From assembly GCA_004123355.1 (NCBI GenBank), contig SCHM01000002.1, positions 1,426,001-1,490,000 of the forward strand: a DNA stretch of 64,000 nucleotides, read 5' to 3'. Below are positions 1-12,063 of this stretch, piece by piece. The DNA is from Amphirosellinia nigrospora. Taxonomy: Eukaryota; Ascomycota; Sordariomycetes; Xylariales; Xylariaceae. Position numbers and translations under genes: made by a program. Within the stretch, counting starts at the first letter, position 1; each line of letters begins with the position of its first letter. The notes under the pieces are model-generated. The model searched no databases. It was not told the DNA's origin and saw nothing but the letters and a program-made list of their open reading frames with translations.

Positions 1-2620
1 GGGATTATTGTCACATGCAGGTCGCCACGCCGCCACGCCGCCACGCGCGGACGGAAAGCCAACTGCATGTGTTTTAGCTTACCAGTGAGGAGCACACGAT
101 ATCTTGTTATAATCACCTTAGCACTTGTTAGTGCCAAGAAGAGCTACGAGCTTAAACATAGACAGAGGACTATATAAGAGATAGTCTACTCAGGTCATGG
201 CATGAGCATGCTATAGTCAACATGTTGCGTGATGATGACTGGGTAACGAAAGCATTGGCCGGAGACGCCGCGTAGCGTGTTTGATTCCGCTATTTACTTG
301 TTGATCTTGTCGTCTAATGTGGGTTGGTCATCTATTGCTAGTTTTGGGATTTTACAACTTGCTCATTATAGGATGGCCTGAAAGCTTGGTATCTATCGGC
401 AAACGCGAGACATTAAGGCACCCCATGAGTAGATTCCATGGTATGAATTTAATAGATCATCATAGTGAAAAAACCGGTTCTTAACATTGCTTAATATAAA
501 TCTATCCAATCACCAATCTCTCGTAGCTGACGGTTGGTATCGGAGACAATACGCACTTTACGGCTTGACGCAAAGCCTCGCAGTTTATTCGGCCGACACT
601 GCCGCAACAGAAGGCTATGGCAAGAGTGGGGTGGCACAACATATCTGGGCATGGAAACTCCATATTAACCGAGGCAGACAGGGAGGGTTGCTGGGGAGGT
701 TCCCAATATCAGTGGACGGAGAAAGAGGCGTCGTGATCTTCTGCAGGACGTTGGATCATGCACCTTTCAGAGTGACTCTGAACCCTGTTCGGGGGCATCG
801 AATAAACTTACTATGTAATATTTCCCCATCCTTTGCTCGGATTCTGATAGATGGAACTACCCAACCACAGGTAAAAGCAGGGTGGGATCCCGAGGGAGGG
901 AGAGAATCAGAGCTGAAAGTTGCCAAGCACTATGGTGCAACTCAATGAATGTCAACCCGGTTTAATTAAGGCGCCGAGGCATCGCATGACTCCGCTTGCA
1001 GAGATGTCTTTTATCAACTGAACGAGTCATCTTGCAACCAGCCACATAGGGTGAACAGCGATGCTGGGGAATGATATCTGCCTTGACATCGCCATGAGTT
1101 CGTAGTAGCGAAACAATGAACTACAAATAAAATGTCGTAGCATACATAAGGCTGTGTGAATGTAATTTTTTTTGGCAATAATCAAAGTAGCCTGGTTTGA
1201 AAAAAATCGCGTACGTAGCATAGTGAAGCTATCGTTTTCGAACCGTCTGGGCCTAGCCAGAGAAAACGATATAAAAGAGCGACGAAGAGCCACAAAGAGC
1301 CATAACTAACCCGAATTAGTGTGTATGTCCATCTCAAGTTTGCGGGATAGGCTGCAAGTGGGAGATTCAGTCGGGGATGTTATGTCGAGGAGCTGCCAAT
1401 CAAAGACTCGCAGTTCAGTATCGCTTTCCGAAAGAGGTTGTCTAGAGTCCTTCAGGGTCTTGGCATATATCTTGATTGTCCCGAGCAGCTGGCCAGTGGG
1501 ACGGGTGAGCGGGCCCACGTGGACTATTCCGCTACTATGATTGGCCATCGACAAAGAGCCTCACCTCGGGCGTGCTAAACAAGACAGGGTACAGCCCTGC
1601 TCATCCCCCCTCCCGCCCAGCCCTTCGGGAAGTAGTACAAGACTGGCTAGGCTAAGCAGGCACTACTTAGGTATGTAGGTAGGGTACCCACTGTCAATAG
1701 CATCCCTATATGGATGTACGATCTGAATGTCATACCTATAACCACCTATACCACGATCTATAGGTCGTGCTATATCTACCTAGGTACCTAACCTACCCAG
1801 GACGCTATGCAGTACGAAGATGTGCCTTGCATACACACTTAGGCACAGTAAAAGAACGCCATTCGAACAACACGGCGCACTTCGGTCTTGGCTACGCTAT
1901 GGCATGGCATTCGCAGGATTTACTTTCAAGACTCTAGGATGGCTCGCCTAGGCAAAAACGTGGGCCGAGCTATTGGCTGACAGCTCTCGAAGAATAAAAT
2001 TCCTCCAGAAATCAGTCTTGGCTGCTTGGCTGATTGTTGGCGAGCTCCAGCCAGGTCTCGGCGCAAACCCACTCAGCCAGTTCATGTAGATGGACCGATA
2101 CTGCCTGCTACGGCGCACGGCTAGACCCTTGCAGTTTGCCTACGGTATAGTAAGGTACTATGTATGTGCCTAGGCTCGTCCGGCCTGAACGCATGTGGCA
2201 TCGGTGACAACCGTATCGGAAGCCCACGTTGACTTGTGCATGGGGAACCTGATGGGGCGAACGTTGCGGTCCCTATCAATAGAATCCGGGCGTTGCGCAA
2301 TAAGTACTGTACGGCACTACCGGGAATCTAGGCTGGACAGCAGCTCATCTAGTGTAGTGTACTCCCAGTTATGCGACGCGCTTATCGTTCCCGTCTAGGT
2401 AAGTAGGCAAGACTTGGTAGTCGCGAGCTTGACGAACCCGACGAGCTTGGTGAACTCGCCTCTCTTGGCCTTGTCATATGTTGTACTGCTGTATTTCTTG
2501 GCCGACGTATATAACGGCTGCTACCTCTCGACATTTTGTAGCATTTTTCTTCCTTTCCTCCCTGTCTCAATATCACCCGTCGACTCAACCCCTCGACGTC
2601 CTTGCCATACTGCCGACAAG
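1..2620. other. Intergenic region upstream of PHO89, no supported gene
   Basis: No open frame here resembles a known protein. The longest (487-948, + strand, no ATG at its start) shows no recognisable motif and I do not call it. The stretch 1660-1810 is rich in the TACCTAGGTA/TAGGTAGG type short motif that recurs in other intergenic parts of the window. The last several hundred bases, which become pyrimidine-rich after about 2400, presumably hold the PHO89 promoter and 5' leader. Confidence 0.6.
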
Positions 2621-4529
2621 ATGTGGCCTGCTCTACCCCAGTACAACTACATCTTTGCCATAGGCACACTCTTCGCGCTTCTCGATGCCTTCAACAATGG
2701 CGCCAGTGAGTTATCCTCGCAATCCTACAACTCGAGCCTTGTAATGTATAACTGATGTATGAACAGACGATGTGGCCAACTCGTGGGCTACCAGTGTCTC
2801 CTCCCGGTCCATTTCGTATCGCCAAGCCATGCTTTTCGGTCTCGTTTTCGAAGTGCTAGGTGCCGTCACCGTGGGCGCTAGGACAGCCGACACAATCAAG
2901 AACGGTATTATCCCTGTTGACGCTTTCAAAGGCGACGCCGGTGTCCAGATGCTTGCTTTCACCTGCGCTTTGGTCGCTGCCTCTTCTTGGGTCATGTGGT
3001 GTACGAAGAACTCGACTCACGTGTCGTCTACCTACTCGCTTATCTCCGCTGTTGCCGGTGTTGGCGTTGCTGTCGTCGGCGCTGGTGAAGTCAAGTGGGG
3101 TTGGAACGGTGGAAAGGGTCTCGGTGCTATCTTCGCTGGCTTGGGTCTGGCCCCTCTCATCTCTGGTGGCTTTGCTGGCATCATCTTCATGCTTATCAAG
3201 GTCGTTGTACACTTGCGCAGAAACCCGGTCCCGTGGGCTGTTTGGACCTCACCGGCTTTCTTCTTCATCGTCGGGACAGTCCTTACTTTGTCGATCGTCT
3301 ATAAGGGGTCACCCAGTCTTGGGCTAACTAAGAAGCCCTCATACTGGCTTGCTGGTGTTATTCTCGGGAGCGGCGCTGCCGTTGGCCTTCTCAGTGCCGT
3401 CTTTTTCCTCCCTTACGTCCACACCGTCATCATCAAGAAGGATCACTCTCTCCAGTGGTGGGAATTCATCAAGGGCCCTTTGCTGTTCAAGCGTCCTTAC
3501 CCCGAAGGAGTTGAGGCAGCCAAGGTTCGGAACTATGCCGTTGTGCAAGAAGACGACGACCACTCGACTCGATCCCCCGAATCTTTAAAGGAGGGCGATG
3601 CCAGCTCAAACGTTGACGAGAAACACCTGGTTGTCTCTGAGGTCAAGCAGAAGAACTACCAAGAGCTTCTGGCCGAAGGCGATGCCAAGCATAGAGCTTC
3701 ACTCTGCAAGAAGCGAGGCCCCATTGGTTGGGCTATGCGCACTCTACGCGATAATCCCATGGGTTCTGGCGAGCTGTATGAGATCAACAATATCAAGACC
3801 TTGTTCATCCGCCTTCCCGCTCTGATTGTCGTCGCTCTTATGTACGGTTTCTACTATGATATCCACACGGCCCAGCACGGTGTGCACGGTACACCGGACG
3901 GCAAGCGTATGGAGCAAGTCTACGCTCACGCCACAAAATATCCTAACGAAGTCGAGCATCTTTACTCATTCGTGCAGATTCTGACCGCCTGCACCGCGTC
4001 CTTTGCTCATGGTGCAAACGATTTGGTAACTCGGTCGGTCCCTGGGCTGTCATTTACTCGGCGTGGTCTACCGGTGATGCTCTCAAGTCCAAGGCCACCG
4101 TTCCCCCATGGCAGCTTGGTGTTCTAGCTGTGACCATTTCCTTCGGTCTTATTACTTACGGTTACAACATTATGAAGGGTATGTTGTCTATATTTTTTGT
4201 TCCCCTTTTCCAAAAACCAAAAGCTAACCTTCGAAATAGTCATGGGCAACAAGATTACCTACCACTCCCCCAGCAGAGGTACTTCGATGGAACTGGGTGC
4301 CGCGATTACCGTCCTCATCTTCTCGCAGTTTTCTCTTCCCGTCTCTACATCGATGTGCATAACCGGCGCAACCGTTGGTGTCGGTCTCTGCAACGGTACC
4401 TTCAAGGCTGTCAACTGGAATCGAATCACGCTCTTGCTAATCGGTTGGATCCTCACCATTCCGATTGCTGGTACCCTCGGTGGCGTTTTAATGGGATTGT
4501 TTATTAATGCGCCTCACTTTATGTCTTAA
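2621..4529 (+). CDS. PHO89: Na+/inorganic phosphate symporter, PHO89/Pho-4 type
   Basis: High-affinity phosphate permease of the PiT family (yeast Pho89, Neurospora Pho-4), which brings phosphate into the cell with sodium at the plasma membrane. Exons are 2621-2705, 2767-4178 and 4240-4529, about 595 residues. The N-terminal family signature with the GAN-D motif (NNGAND) is created across intron 1, and the matching C-terminal copy HGAND lies at 4009-4023. Multiple hydrophobic segments flank a hydrophilic central loop (about 3500-3740) rich in Asp, Glu and Lys, as usual in the family. The start ATG gives the conserved N-terminus leading into the first membrane helix. One base is missing near 4021-4024: after HGAND the frame shifts, and the conserved GNSVGPWA continuation is read one frame over. 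The break looks like a sequencing deletion, because all later exons and splice sites are intact. Transcription is expected to respond to phosphate starvation, but I did not identify a binding site. Confidence 0.93.
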
Positions 4530-6170
4530 AAGACATGGTGTGAATTTCTACCGGCGGTTATATATGTACTATTCATTGCCGTATTAGGTTTTGTGCTGCT
4601 ACTTGGCGTTTTGAGATATCCTTTGCAAAGCGTATAGAGTTAACCAATGGAGCAAGTATTACAGGCTCCATGCATTATATAGAAACAATCTGGCCCAGGA
4701 GGCCACGTCGTATATATCCGTCTCTGTGCCTTCATGTCATTGAATGATATTGAAATAGGATAAAGATTAGTCTTACAGTACCTAATTAAGCCTCTATTAT
4801 TTACTTCAAACTAAAACCCTAATGTTCTAGCTAATATTCTACGAAGCGTTTCTAACCAGCAATTATGCTATATATGACAGATATGCGATATCCCATTCCT
4901 GTTCTATATATTAGAACCTACTCATCAACTTAACCTAAAATTGAATTGCGCCGGACAATAATATGATTATATCCCACAGTATCCATATGCCATGACAGGA
5001 TTAGCGATTATTCAAACTACAACATGCCTAGATATAGAGCGGATACTGCATTAATGTCTTGCGGCATCACCCGGCTTCTTTAGTGTATTCAATCCCACCG
5101 CAGCGCCGTTGATTCAAATATGTACAATGAACAACTCCGGAAGAGTAGTAGTAACGACGCACATACCAAGACGGTTTCGCTATTGTTTCTGGCTCCAGTC
5201 TCAGGGAGGTCTGAGGTTGCAGCTATTTCATATATCCCTGTATTGTCCTCCGTACACGTTTGTTGATCTCTATCCCTACAGGCTATCCTTACGAGAGATC
5301 AGGCATGTTCCACTACAGATGCCTTGCCATAACGTCATATACTCCTTATACATTCCCCCTTGTATATGTGTGTAAACACTAAAAACTTGCCTTTTTCGTT
5401 TTTTTCACGATAGGTATTGCAAACGCAGTAACAAATACAGAGCAAGGAAACTCATGTACGCATATTGACTATGCTTGACTAATCTGCCTATCTGTATCCT
5501 GAATCCTGGAGGCCCAGGTTCAGAGTAGGTAGTTATTGGACTGTTATCGTAAAGTAAGAACCTTAGAAGTTAAGGAATGCTTGCTTTATTTTGTAAAAAG
5601 TAGGTTTGTATATAGTAACTACCTAATGCACTTGGTAGCACACCGCCCAACATATAAATGACCACACAATTAACGGCAACAGTCGGGTTTGAGAATAAAA
5701 CAATGTGTACGACTACAGTAGAATCTCAAAGAAGGTTTAATCCACTGTCTACTAGCCGCGCCTCTCTCTAGTACTAAGTAGATTGACAGGCTGGTCATGC
5801 GGGAGAGCGGACACATCCTTTGTAGCTCATTAGTCAACACACAAGATGTAGCAGCAAGTATGGGTGATATTGACACAGAAAGATACATACAGAGAAGGAA
5901 CTATACATTAATCGTCTTGATCTTATTCTGTCTGGGCTCTTCTGCTCAAGTCACCCTCTCTTTGAGCTCACTCGCACAGTCTCCCACATCTCAAACATCC
6001 AAACAAAAGAAACAACTTTGTCTCGCTGGGTATGCAACTGAACTGGTTCCACGAGCCAAGCGCTCGTGGATGAAAAATTTGACAGACTGTCAGTCTTTCC
6101 TTCGCCTATTTTCTTCGCGGCCCTTTGGCTTACTGATGCTGCCTGGCTTCTGTTCCAAAGAAACATGATG
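4530..6170. other. Convergent intergenic region between PHO89 and EDE1
   Basis: Holds the 3' ends of two convergent genes. The sequence is AT-rich with several AATAAA-like and TATATA stretches (around 4650-5000) but no protein-like frame. The short open frames in 5109-5375 and 5797-6168 have no recognisable motif. The second lies directly against the EDE1 3' end and is probably its untranslated region read backwards. Confidence 0.55.
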
Positions 6171-9100
6171 TTAAGTTTGGCTGGCAAGGTGATTTGCAGC
6201 CTAGACGTTCCTCATTAGTATCAAAACCCTTTACTATTGTGCCGGAGACTTCATCCTACCCTCTCTAGGTTGTAATCGTATTTTTCTAGTGCATTCACTA
6301 CATCGGGTCTGGAATATCCCATCCCTGTTAGATTTGTTACCATGGGATCATCATGTTTGCCCTCTTCTGTTAGTGCACGCCCAGCAAAGGCAGGGCGTTC
6401 TGGGCTCAGATTCTGTACTGGGCTCCTGGGCTCTTCTGGGTTCTTTTCTGCTGCAGAGTCCTTGGCCGCTGGTAAATCAGTGAAAAGAGCGTCCCACTCA
6501 TCGTTATTTGGTGGCGTAGGATTCTTGGCAGATCCAGCTGTGGTGGAAGTATTCGCTACAGGAGTGGCACTAGCTGTACCCGCCGAAGTTGAGGAAACAT
6601 TCCCGAAGTCGTAGCTGCTTTCTGTGCCGAACGTGTTAGAGGCGGCCGTTGACTCGGTTTTTGATTGACTGGGGGTGGGCTGCTATCAAAAACGGGATTG
6701 AAGTCATCAAGATTCGACCTTGAGACGTTGGCGAACTCGTCATCCGCTGAACCTTCCTTTGCGTCCTCAAGGCCCTCAAAATCGTCGTCTAATTCATCAA
6801 AGGCACTCTTAGATGCGACAGGCGCTGTAGCGGTTGTCGTGGACGATGCAGGGGCAAACGGGCTCCCCGATTTCGTGGGTGAGGGTAAAGATGGCGAGAG
6901 TTTCGGTGGTTCGGGAAAGCTGACAAGCCACTGAGGCTAAATGTAATTAGTACCTATCCTAATTTGATATATCTGCGTGCAACACAGAGGCGACATACTT
7001 TGAAGGCTGAGGGTGTGGCTCCTAACACCAGTATTTTCTATCGCCGCAGCTCCTGGCGGGTTATATGAGATTTCGTAGCATTTGGAGAGGATGGCGCATT
7101 AGTAGTATCGCTTTCGCCAGCCGTTTTGCGAGGCGGCGAAGCAGGAGTAAAATCGTCGTCAAAGCGATTACCTTCGCTGGCTGAATCTGACTCATCATCA
7201 CGCTCAAGCTCAGAAATCGGGGGAATTCTGTGTGAAAGCTGGAGAACGCATTTGAGGACTCCTTCGTTGACTTTTCTGATGACTTACTCGAGGAAGTAGG
7301 AAGATTAGCGAAGGCAGAATCGAAATCCATCTTGGCATTGCCGCTGTCCTTCATCCCGGCAAATGGATCACTGTCTCGATGATTATGAAAAGTCGTGATT
7401 GGGGCACTGGGCGTAGGAGTCTCATCCGAGAATGGAGTAGCGGCTGAGCCACTGGTCGAAGCTGCGTCTTTAGAATCATTGTGTGTAGATGTTAAGCTTT
7501 GATTGGCTTCTGAGACTGAAGTTGCGCTTTGACCAGTGGCAGTGGCCTCAAGGGCATTTGCAAATGTAGGTAATGTTTGGCGTGGTGGCGCGGACGATTC
7601 CGATGCCTCGCTAAAGGCCATGAATGTTGAGCTTGACTGGCGAGATTCCGAAATAGAGCTAGGCTCGACATTCAATGTCCCTTGACGGCTGGCAGTAGGG
7701 GACGAGCCTACCGGGGTACCAAACGACCCAATGCTAACTGATGAATTTCCAGTGTTCTGTTTCTTGAAGGTTGTGGCTGGTGGTGGGTACTTGAGCTTGC
7801 GCGGGAACGAAGCCACCGAAGATATCATCAAACGACTTTTCATTGTAAGGCTTAGCAGGAGGGGAAGAGAAGGCACCCATGATGTCTGAGCTTGCTGTGC
7901 GTTTAAAAAAGGGGTTATTGGCGCTTGTAGTTGACGGCGCTGGACTTGCTACCTGAGCAGGTGCGGCTATCGGTGAACTAGCGCTGGCTTGGCGAGACAA
8001 CTCCTCATTACTCTTCGTGAGATCGTCCACTTCAGTCTGCAGCTTGTCCCGCTCGCCCTCAATGGTTGCGAGTTGCTTTTTGTTGATGGCTACGAGTCCT
8101 TTTTGCTGTCGAGCTTCTGACTTAAGCTTCTCAATCTGTGGCTTCAATTGAGCAACTTCTGAGTTAACGGTGCTGATACGTTGTTTTAAAGTAGCATTTT
8201 CTTGCTGATCAGCCTGGAGTGCCTGGGAAAGCTGTCGGTGTTGTCCAAGCAAGTCCTGATAATTTCCGTCGATAGACACCATCTCGTTGTGAGTTTTCTC
8301 GTGTCTTCGCGGACAGTCTTCAGCTGTTCCTCTAGGACTCGCACATCTTTGGCCTCCTTCTCATAAAGAGTGCGTAGCTGGGAGAGTCGCTGCTCAAAGT
8401 TTCTCTTCTGTTCACTGGCCTGATTTATCTCATTTTGCGTCGTGCCCCGTTGCCCCTGAACCTGTTGCATCTGTTTCGACAGAGAACCGATTTGATTTGA
8501 CAAATTAGCCAATTCAGCGGTCTCATTCGTAAGCTTCTTGCTGATCTCTGGGTCATTGTCTCCAAGGAGGTCCTCCATATTAGATGGCTGTAGCCCTCTA
8601 GGAGCTTGAGATGAGGTACCGGACCCTCCCGTGTCCTGGGCAGTCAAGGTCTTACCAAATGAAGAAGATGGAATGAATGGCTTGAATGTATTACCTGTTG
8701 GCGAGGCCTGAATAGGTGATGCAGCCTTTATGCCGGCAAAGCCCTCGCCTCCCGCCGTCTTGGTTGCCACCCCTGTACCCTGAGGTGACAGTGAAGCTGA
8801 TACAGGGGCGGGTGAAGCATCTAGTCCGAATAGGTCATCGAGCGCAGACTTGGGTGGTGGGGCCTGGAGAGGTGCAGGCGCAGGTGTGGATAGAGGGGGA
8901 GCAAAAGGTGATGGTTCCATACGACTTCGGAAGGATGGAGGAATGAGGCTGGGAGAAAGAGATGTAGGCAGCGGGCCGCTTTTAGTACGTTGTTGACGGA
9001 TGAGATACATGGCAACAGCGAAACTATCTTTGGTTAGGCGACCCTCTGAATTAATATCTGCAAGGTCCCAGATCTGGGCTAAGGCATCTTCAGATAATTT

Positions 9101-10288
9101 TGATTGACTCAGAAAGGGGACGGCTTCCTCTCCAGTGATATAACCTTTATTGGTCTTGTCCAAGTCGGCATAGAATTGATCATATTTCACCTTGTCCGCT
9201 GGCGTGATCAGCCAGTCATTACCGGTGGTCTGTGGAGGAATACCCAGGCCCTGTGCGCCGAGTGGGGGTCGTCCTAAGGGACTACTTGTTCGTGGTTGCG
9301 CCGACCCGCTTAGCTGCCGTGGTATGGCAGATGCTGGGGGGCCGGTGATGGTTGGGCTCTGCCTCGGGGCCGACGGTGCACGTCTCGTGGCAGCTTCATA
9401 CAGGGCAGCGGGAAGTATGGTAGGCAGAGCACGCAGGGCCCCCGTCTTCATGGAAGTGAGAAGATGCATAGCAATGACGAACTCGGTCAGTACCAGACCA
9501 CCTCGTTGCTCGGTATCGGCAAGCTGCCAGATACGTCCTAGGACCTCATTGGGTAACTGTGACTTTTCAAAGATGGTCTTAGCCGGCCCGCCCGGTAATA
9601 TGCCGTTTTGTAGACTCTGGTTCTCGAAGATGGTAGCATATTGGGACACCTTCTCGGGCGTCAGAGGCGGTATCCGTATGGGACCAGCACCCGAGGCTTG
9701 TTGCTGGAGCGGTGCTGGAGCGGGCGGGGGAGCGATGCTGATGCCGTCGAATTTGGGCAGAGGCCCCTGTTGAAGTGCAAGTTCAGATGTTGGCTCTCGG
9801 CTGGCCTGGGCATGGCCGATGAGACGAAGCGCGACACCAAAGCCAGTGGCCTCCAGGAAGCCCCGGTTCTCTCGGTCCGCTATTTGCCATATCTGCACCG
9901 ATCGGTGACCATGTTAGCATCAGCTCTACCTCCGGCCGTGGGTGTTTATCGGCCATGATGACGCGGATTCAACACACTGACCTCTCCAAGTATGCGCGAG
10001 TCCAGCCGTGTCTTTTCAAAGAATTGGACCGCAACCTCGCCCGTCACCACTCCTACGCTCTCAGTATCGGCCTGGCGGAAAAGCAACCCGTAGACCCTCT
10101 TCTCCTCGGGCGATAGGTTAAGGTTCGGCGCGCCTGGCAAGATGGCAGCATGCGGTTAGCTAACATTGTTGTGACATCATTCACTCAAGATCAAATACAT
10201 ATACATGTACGCCTAGCAAATGGCCTATGATTATATATTGTGGCTTAAATAACAACTCACCTCCCCCAAAAGTAGATTCGGTAGCCAT
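6171..10288 (-). CDS. EDE1: EH-domain endocytic scaffold, EDE1/Eps15 homologue
   Basis: Early-arriving endocytic adaptor that binds NPF-motif cargo adaptors and ubiquitin at clathrin-coated pits. Exons: 10288-10261, 10133-9982, 9892-6999, 6936-6260 and 6200-6171, about 1260 residues. Three EH domains are visible: the first spans exons 2-3 (joined at LGE/IWQIADREN), the second is around 9690-9460 (IWQLADTEQRG) and the third around 9200-9000 (IWDLADINSEGR), each with an EF-hand-like acidic loop. Then come a Pro-rich linker, a long coiled coil (about 8560-8000), Ser/Thr/Asp-rich repeats with DDDF-type acidic motifs, and a C-terminal UBA domain (MVTNLTGMGYSRPDVV, 6345-6171) split by the last intron. 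The reading frame breaks near 8287, 7800, 7235 and 6677, at least two of them in C runs, and there is an in-frame TAG at 7040-7038 just before intron 3. I consider the gene functional and the sequence imperfect. Start ATG at 10288 follows the short MATESTFGG exon. Confidence 0.93.
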
Positions 10289-12063
10289 GATGGCGCAGCT
10301 AGGATCGCTAGAATCGCCGACAAGCTTCGAATGTTGTTTGTCAGACTGGGCAACGTTAACCTCAGGAGGGGAGGATGGTGCGCCTGCCCGTCTAGACAGG
10401 TAAGCTTGCCTGTGCTGGATGGGGAGCGCAAATTAGTGCAACGGGGCGAGGAAGAGAGATAGGGACGAGAGTCTGCAGCGTTGCCGACAGGGCGGCTATC
10501 ACGGTCTCCCTGCGGATGCGGGTAGCTGTTGGTTGAGTAGGACGGCGGGACGGCGAAACGGCGAAACCAAGGTGTTAGGTAGACAGGTAGACAGGTAGAC
10601 AGGTAGGAGGCAGTGTAGGTAGACGACGGCACGGTATTGCTAACTAGGATGCAGTTAATTGTCTCCAACCCGAGCTTGCGCCTTCGGTTTCGCAAAGGGA
10701 GGCTGGACATTTTGCGTTGGGGCCACGCTATAGGCTACGGGCTGCAGGCTGCAGCGCTACAGCTGTAGACACTAGGTACTCCCTTCACACTTGGTAAATA
10801 CTGTGCTGTAGCTCTCTAACGCCGTCCAAAGCTGTCCTGGTGCTGGTCCGGGGTGCTGAGGAGTGGGGTTTTCTGCCGAATTTGGTGCTGCCCAAGCTTA
10901 ATTAGGCAATTCATATCAAATCATTCGAATCATTCGTGTTGAGTAGATGTATGATAGTAAGGATATAGTACCTGTAAGTAGCTATAGTTAGTGCACTGTG
11001 TGCAGGGTGGCGCGACCGACGGCTACTAGTATACCTAGGTAGGTATCTCAGCATCAAGTCTGGCTACTGGTGACGGCTACTGTAGGCGCATGCAACGTCC
11101 TGGGTGTCACGGCAGCACGTTTCTCATTCCCATTTAATCATACTGCAGGCATCACGATACCAGTGCCTAAGCTAAAGTCTACTCGCTCTTTTTAAAGATT
11201 GCTTTTTAGAGCTTCAACTATAAGCCTTGGCTCCCACAATCTGAGGTAGCTCGCAATCCACACCAATGCATTCCTGGCCCCCCCCTCAACCGCTGCAGTT
11301 GCCGACGCAGCAGATGGCTTTTTATCAAGAAGCTATCCAGTCACAGCGTCGGGCTGCCACAGAGATGCTACCCATAGGGTCACGGGTGCTGCAACCCCAG
11401 GCTCCGAATGGCTGCGAGAACAGCTATCGCGGCCTGGGTTCTGCTATGCGATGCAGCTGCACGCTTCTTGCCCCGTCCGTGCTATTGGGTGACGATCAGG
11501 CTTCGAGACGGAAACGAATGGGCCCTCTTCGTTCCACGCCGTTTGTTGCACTGCATCATGGTCCATATACTTTCAAAGGCTTGAGTATCAGTTAGCTTTC
11601 CTTGCGAACGTTCAATGTGCCCTTGACTGAGCACGAAACCAAATATTGTCATGTTGCAGTCCGCCTTAACAAAGCGTTGGTTGAATTATGAGACCAGTAC
11701 ATGCTAGATCTAGTCATACAATCACAGTTGTCCTAGGTAGGCAGGATCTTCGGTTTTTGTGTGACAGCCTTTGTGGTGGCTATGGTGTTATTAAAGTTGT
11801 AAGACGGATTTACAAAGTGTATACTGCTATTCTTCCTACAAAGCTCCCTGCCAAGTGGTATTAGACAAGTGCGACTAGTCCCTATCCCCAGTTTCTTGCG
11901 AGGGGAACGGCTGTTGGCTCTTTGTTGGAGCTGAAAGCCCATATTTTCCATTAGTAAATAGAGTACGATGGAAGCAGACCAGGGTTCTAGGTGGAAACCG
12001 GAGAAATGAAGCGAAAATAGCTTCTCCTTTTTTGCGCAATCATGAGGGTCCCGAGGATCCAGC
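10289..12063. other. Intergenic region between EDE1 promoter and alpha-tubulin 3' end
   Basis: The EDE1 5' leader contains a short tandem array at 10577-10606. Further upstream are TACCTAGGTAGGTA-type motifs near 11032-11046. An open frame at 11266-11595 (+) has an ATG but no recognisable domain, and its Pro/Gln-rich start is not persuasive; I leave it uncalled. The final part (11700-12063) is presumably the 3' region of alpha-tubulin. Confidence 0.5.
10577..10606. repeat. Tandem repeat of an 8-bp unit (AGGTAGAC)
   Basis: Three perfect copies of AGGTAGAC followed by a partial copy lie in the EDE1 upstream region. The unit resembles the dispersed AGGTAGG/TACCTAGG family seen elsewhere in intergenic DNA here. 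Confidence 0.85.

Noticed and set aside
487-948. 153-codon open frame on the + strand near the left edge
   Set aside because: It lacks an ATG at its start, has no recognisable motif and sits in otherwise non-coding DNA; not enough to call a gene.
2621-4529. PHO89 as a pseudogene
   Set aside because: Only one base is missing, all splice sites and later motifs are intact, and the same kind of break occurs in most essential genes nearby.
9192-9773. 193-codon + strand frame inside EDE1
   Set aside because: It is the antisense shadow of the EH-domain region on the minus strand.
11266-11595. 109-codon ATG frame downstream of alpha-tubulin
   Set aside because: Low-complexity start, no domain, no splice or conservation signal; length is within chance for this GC content.
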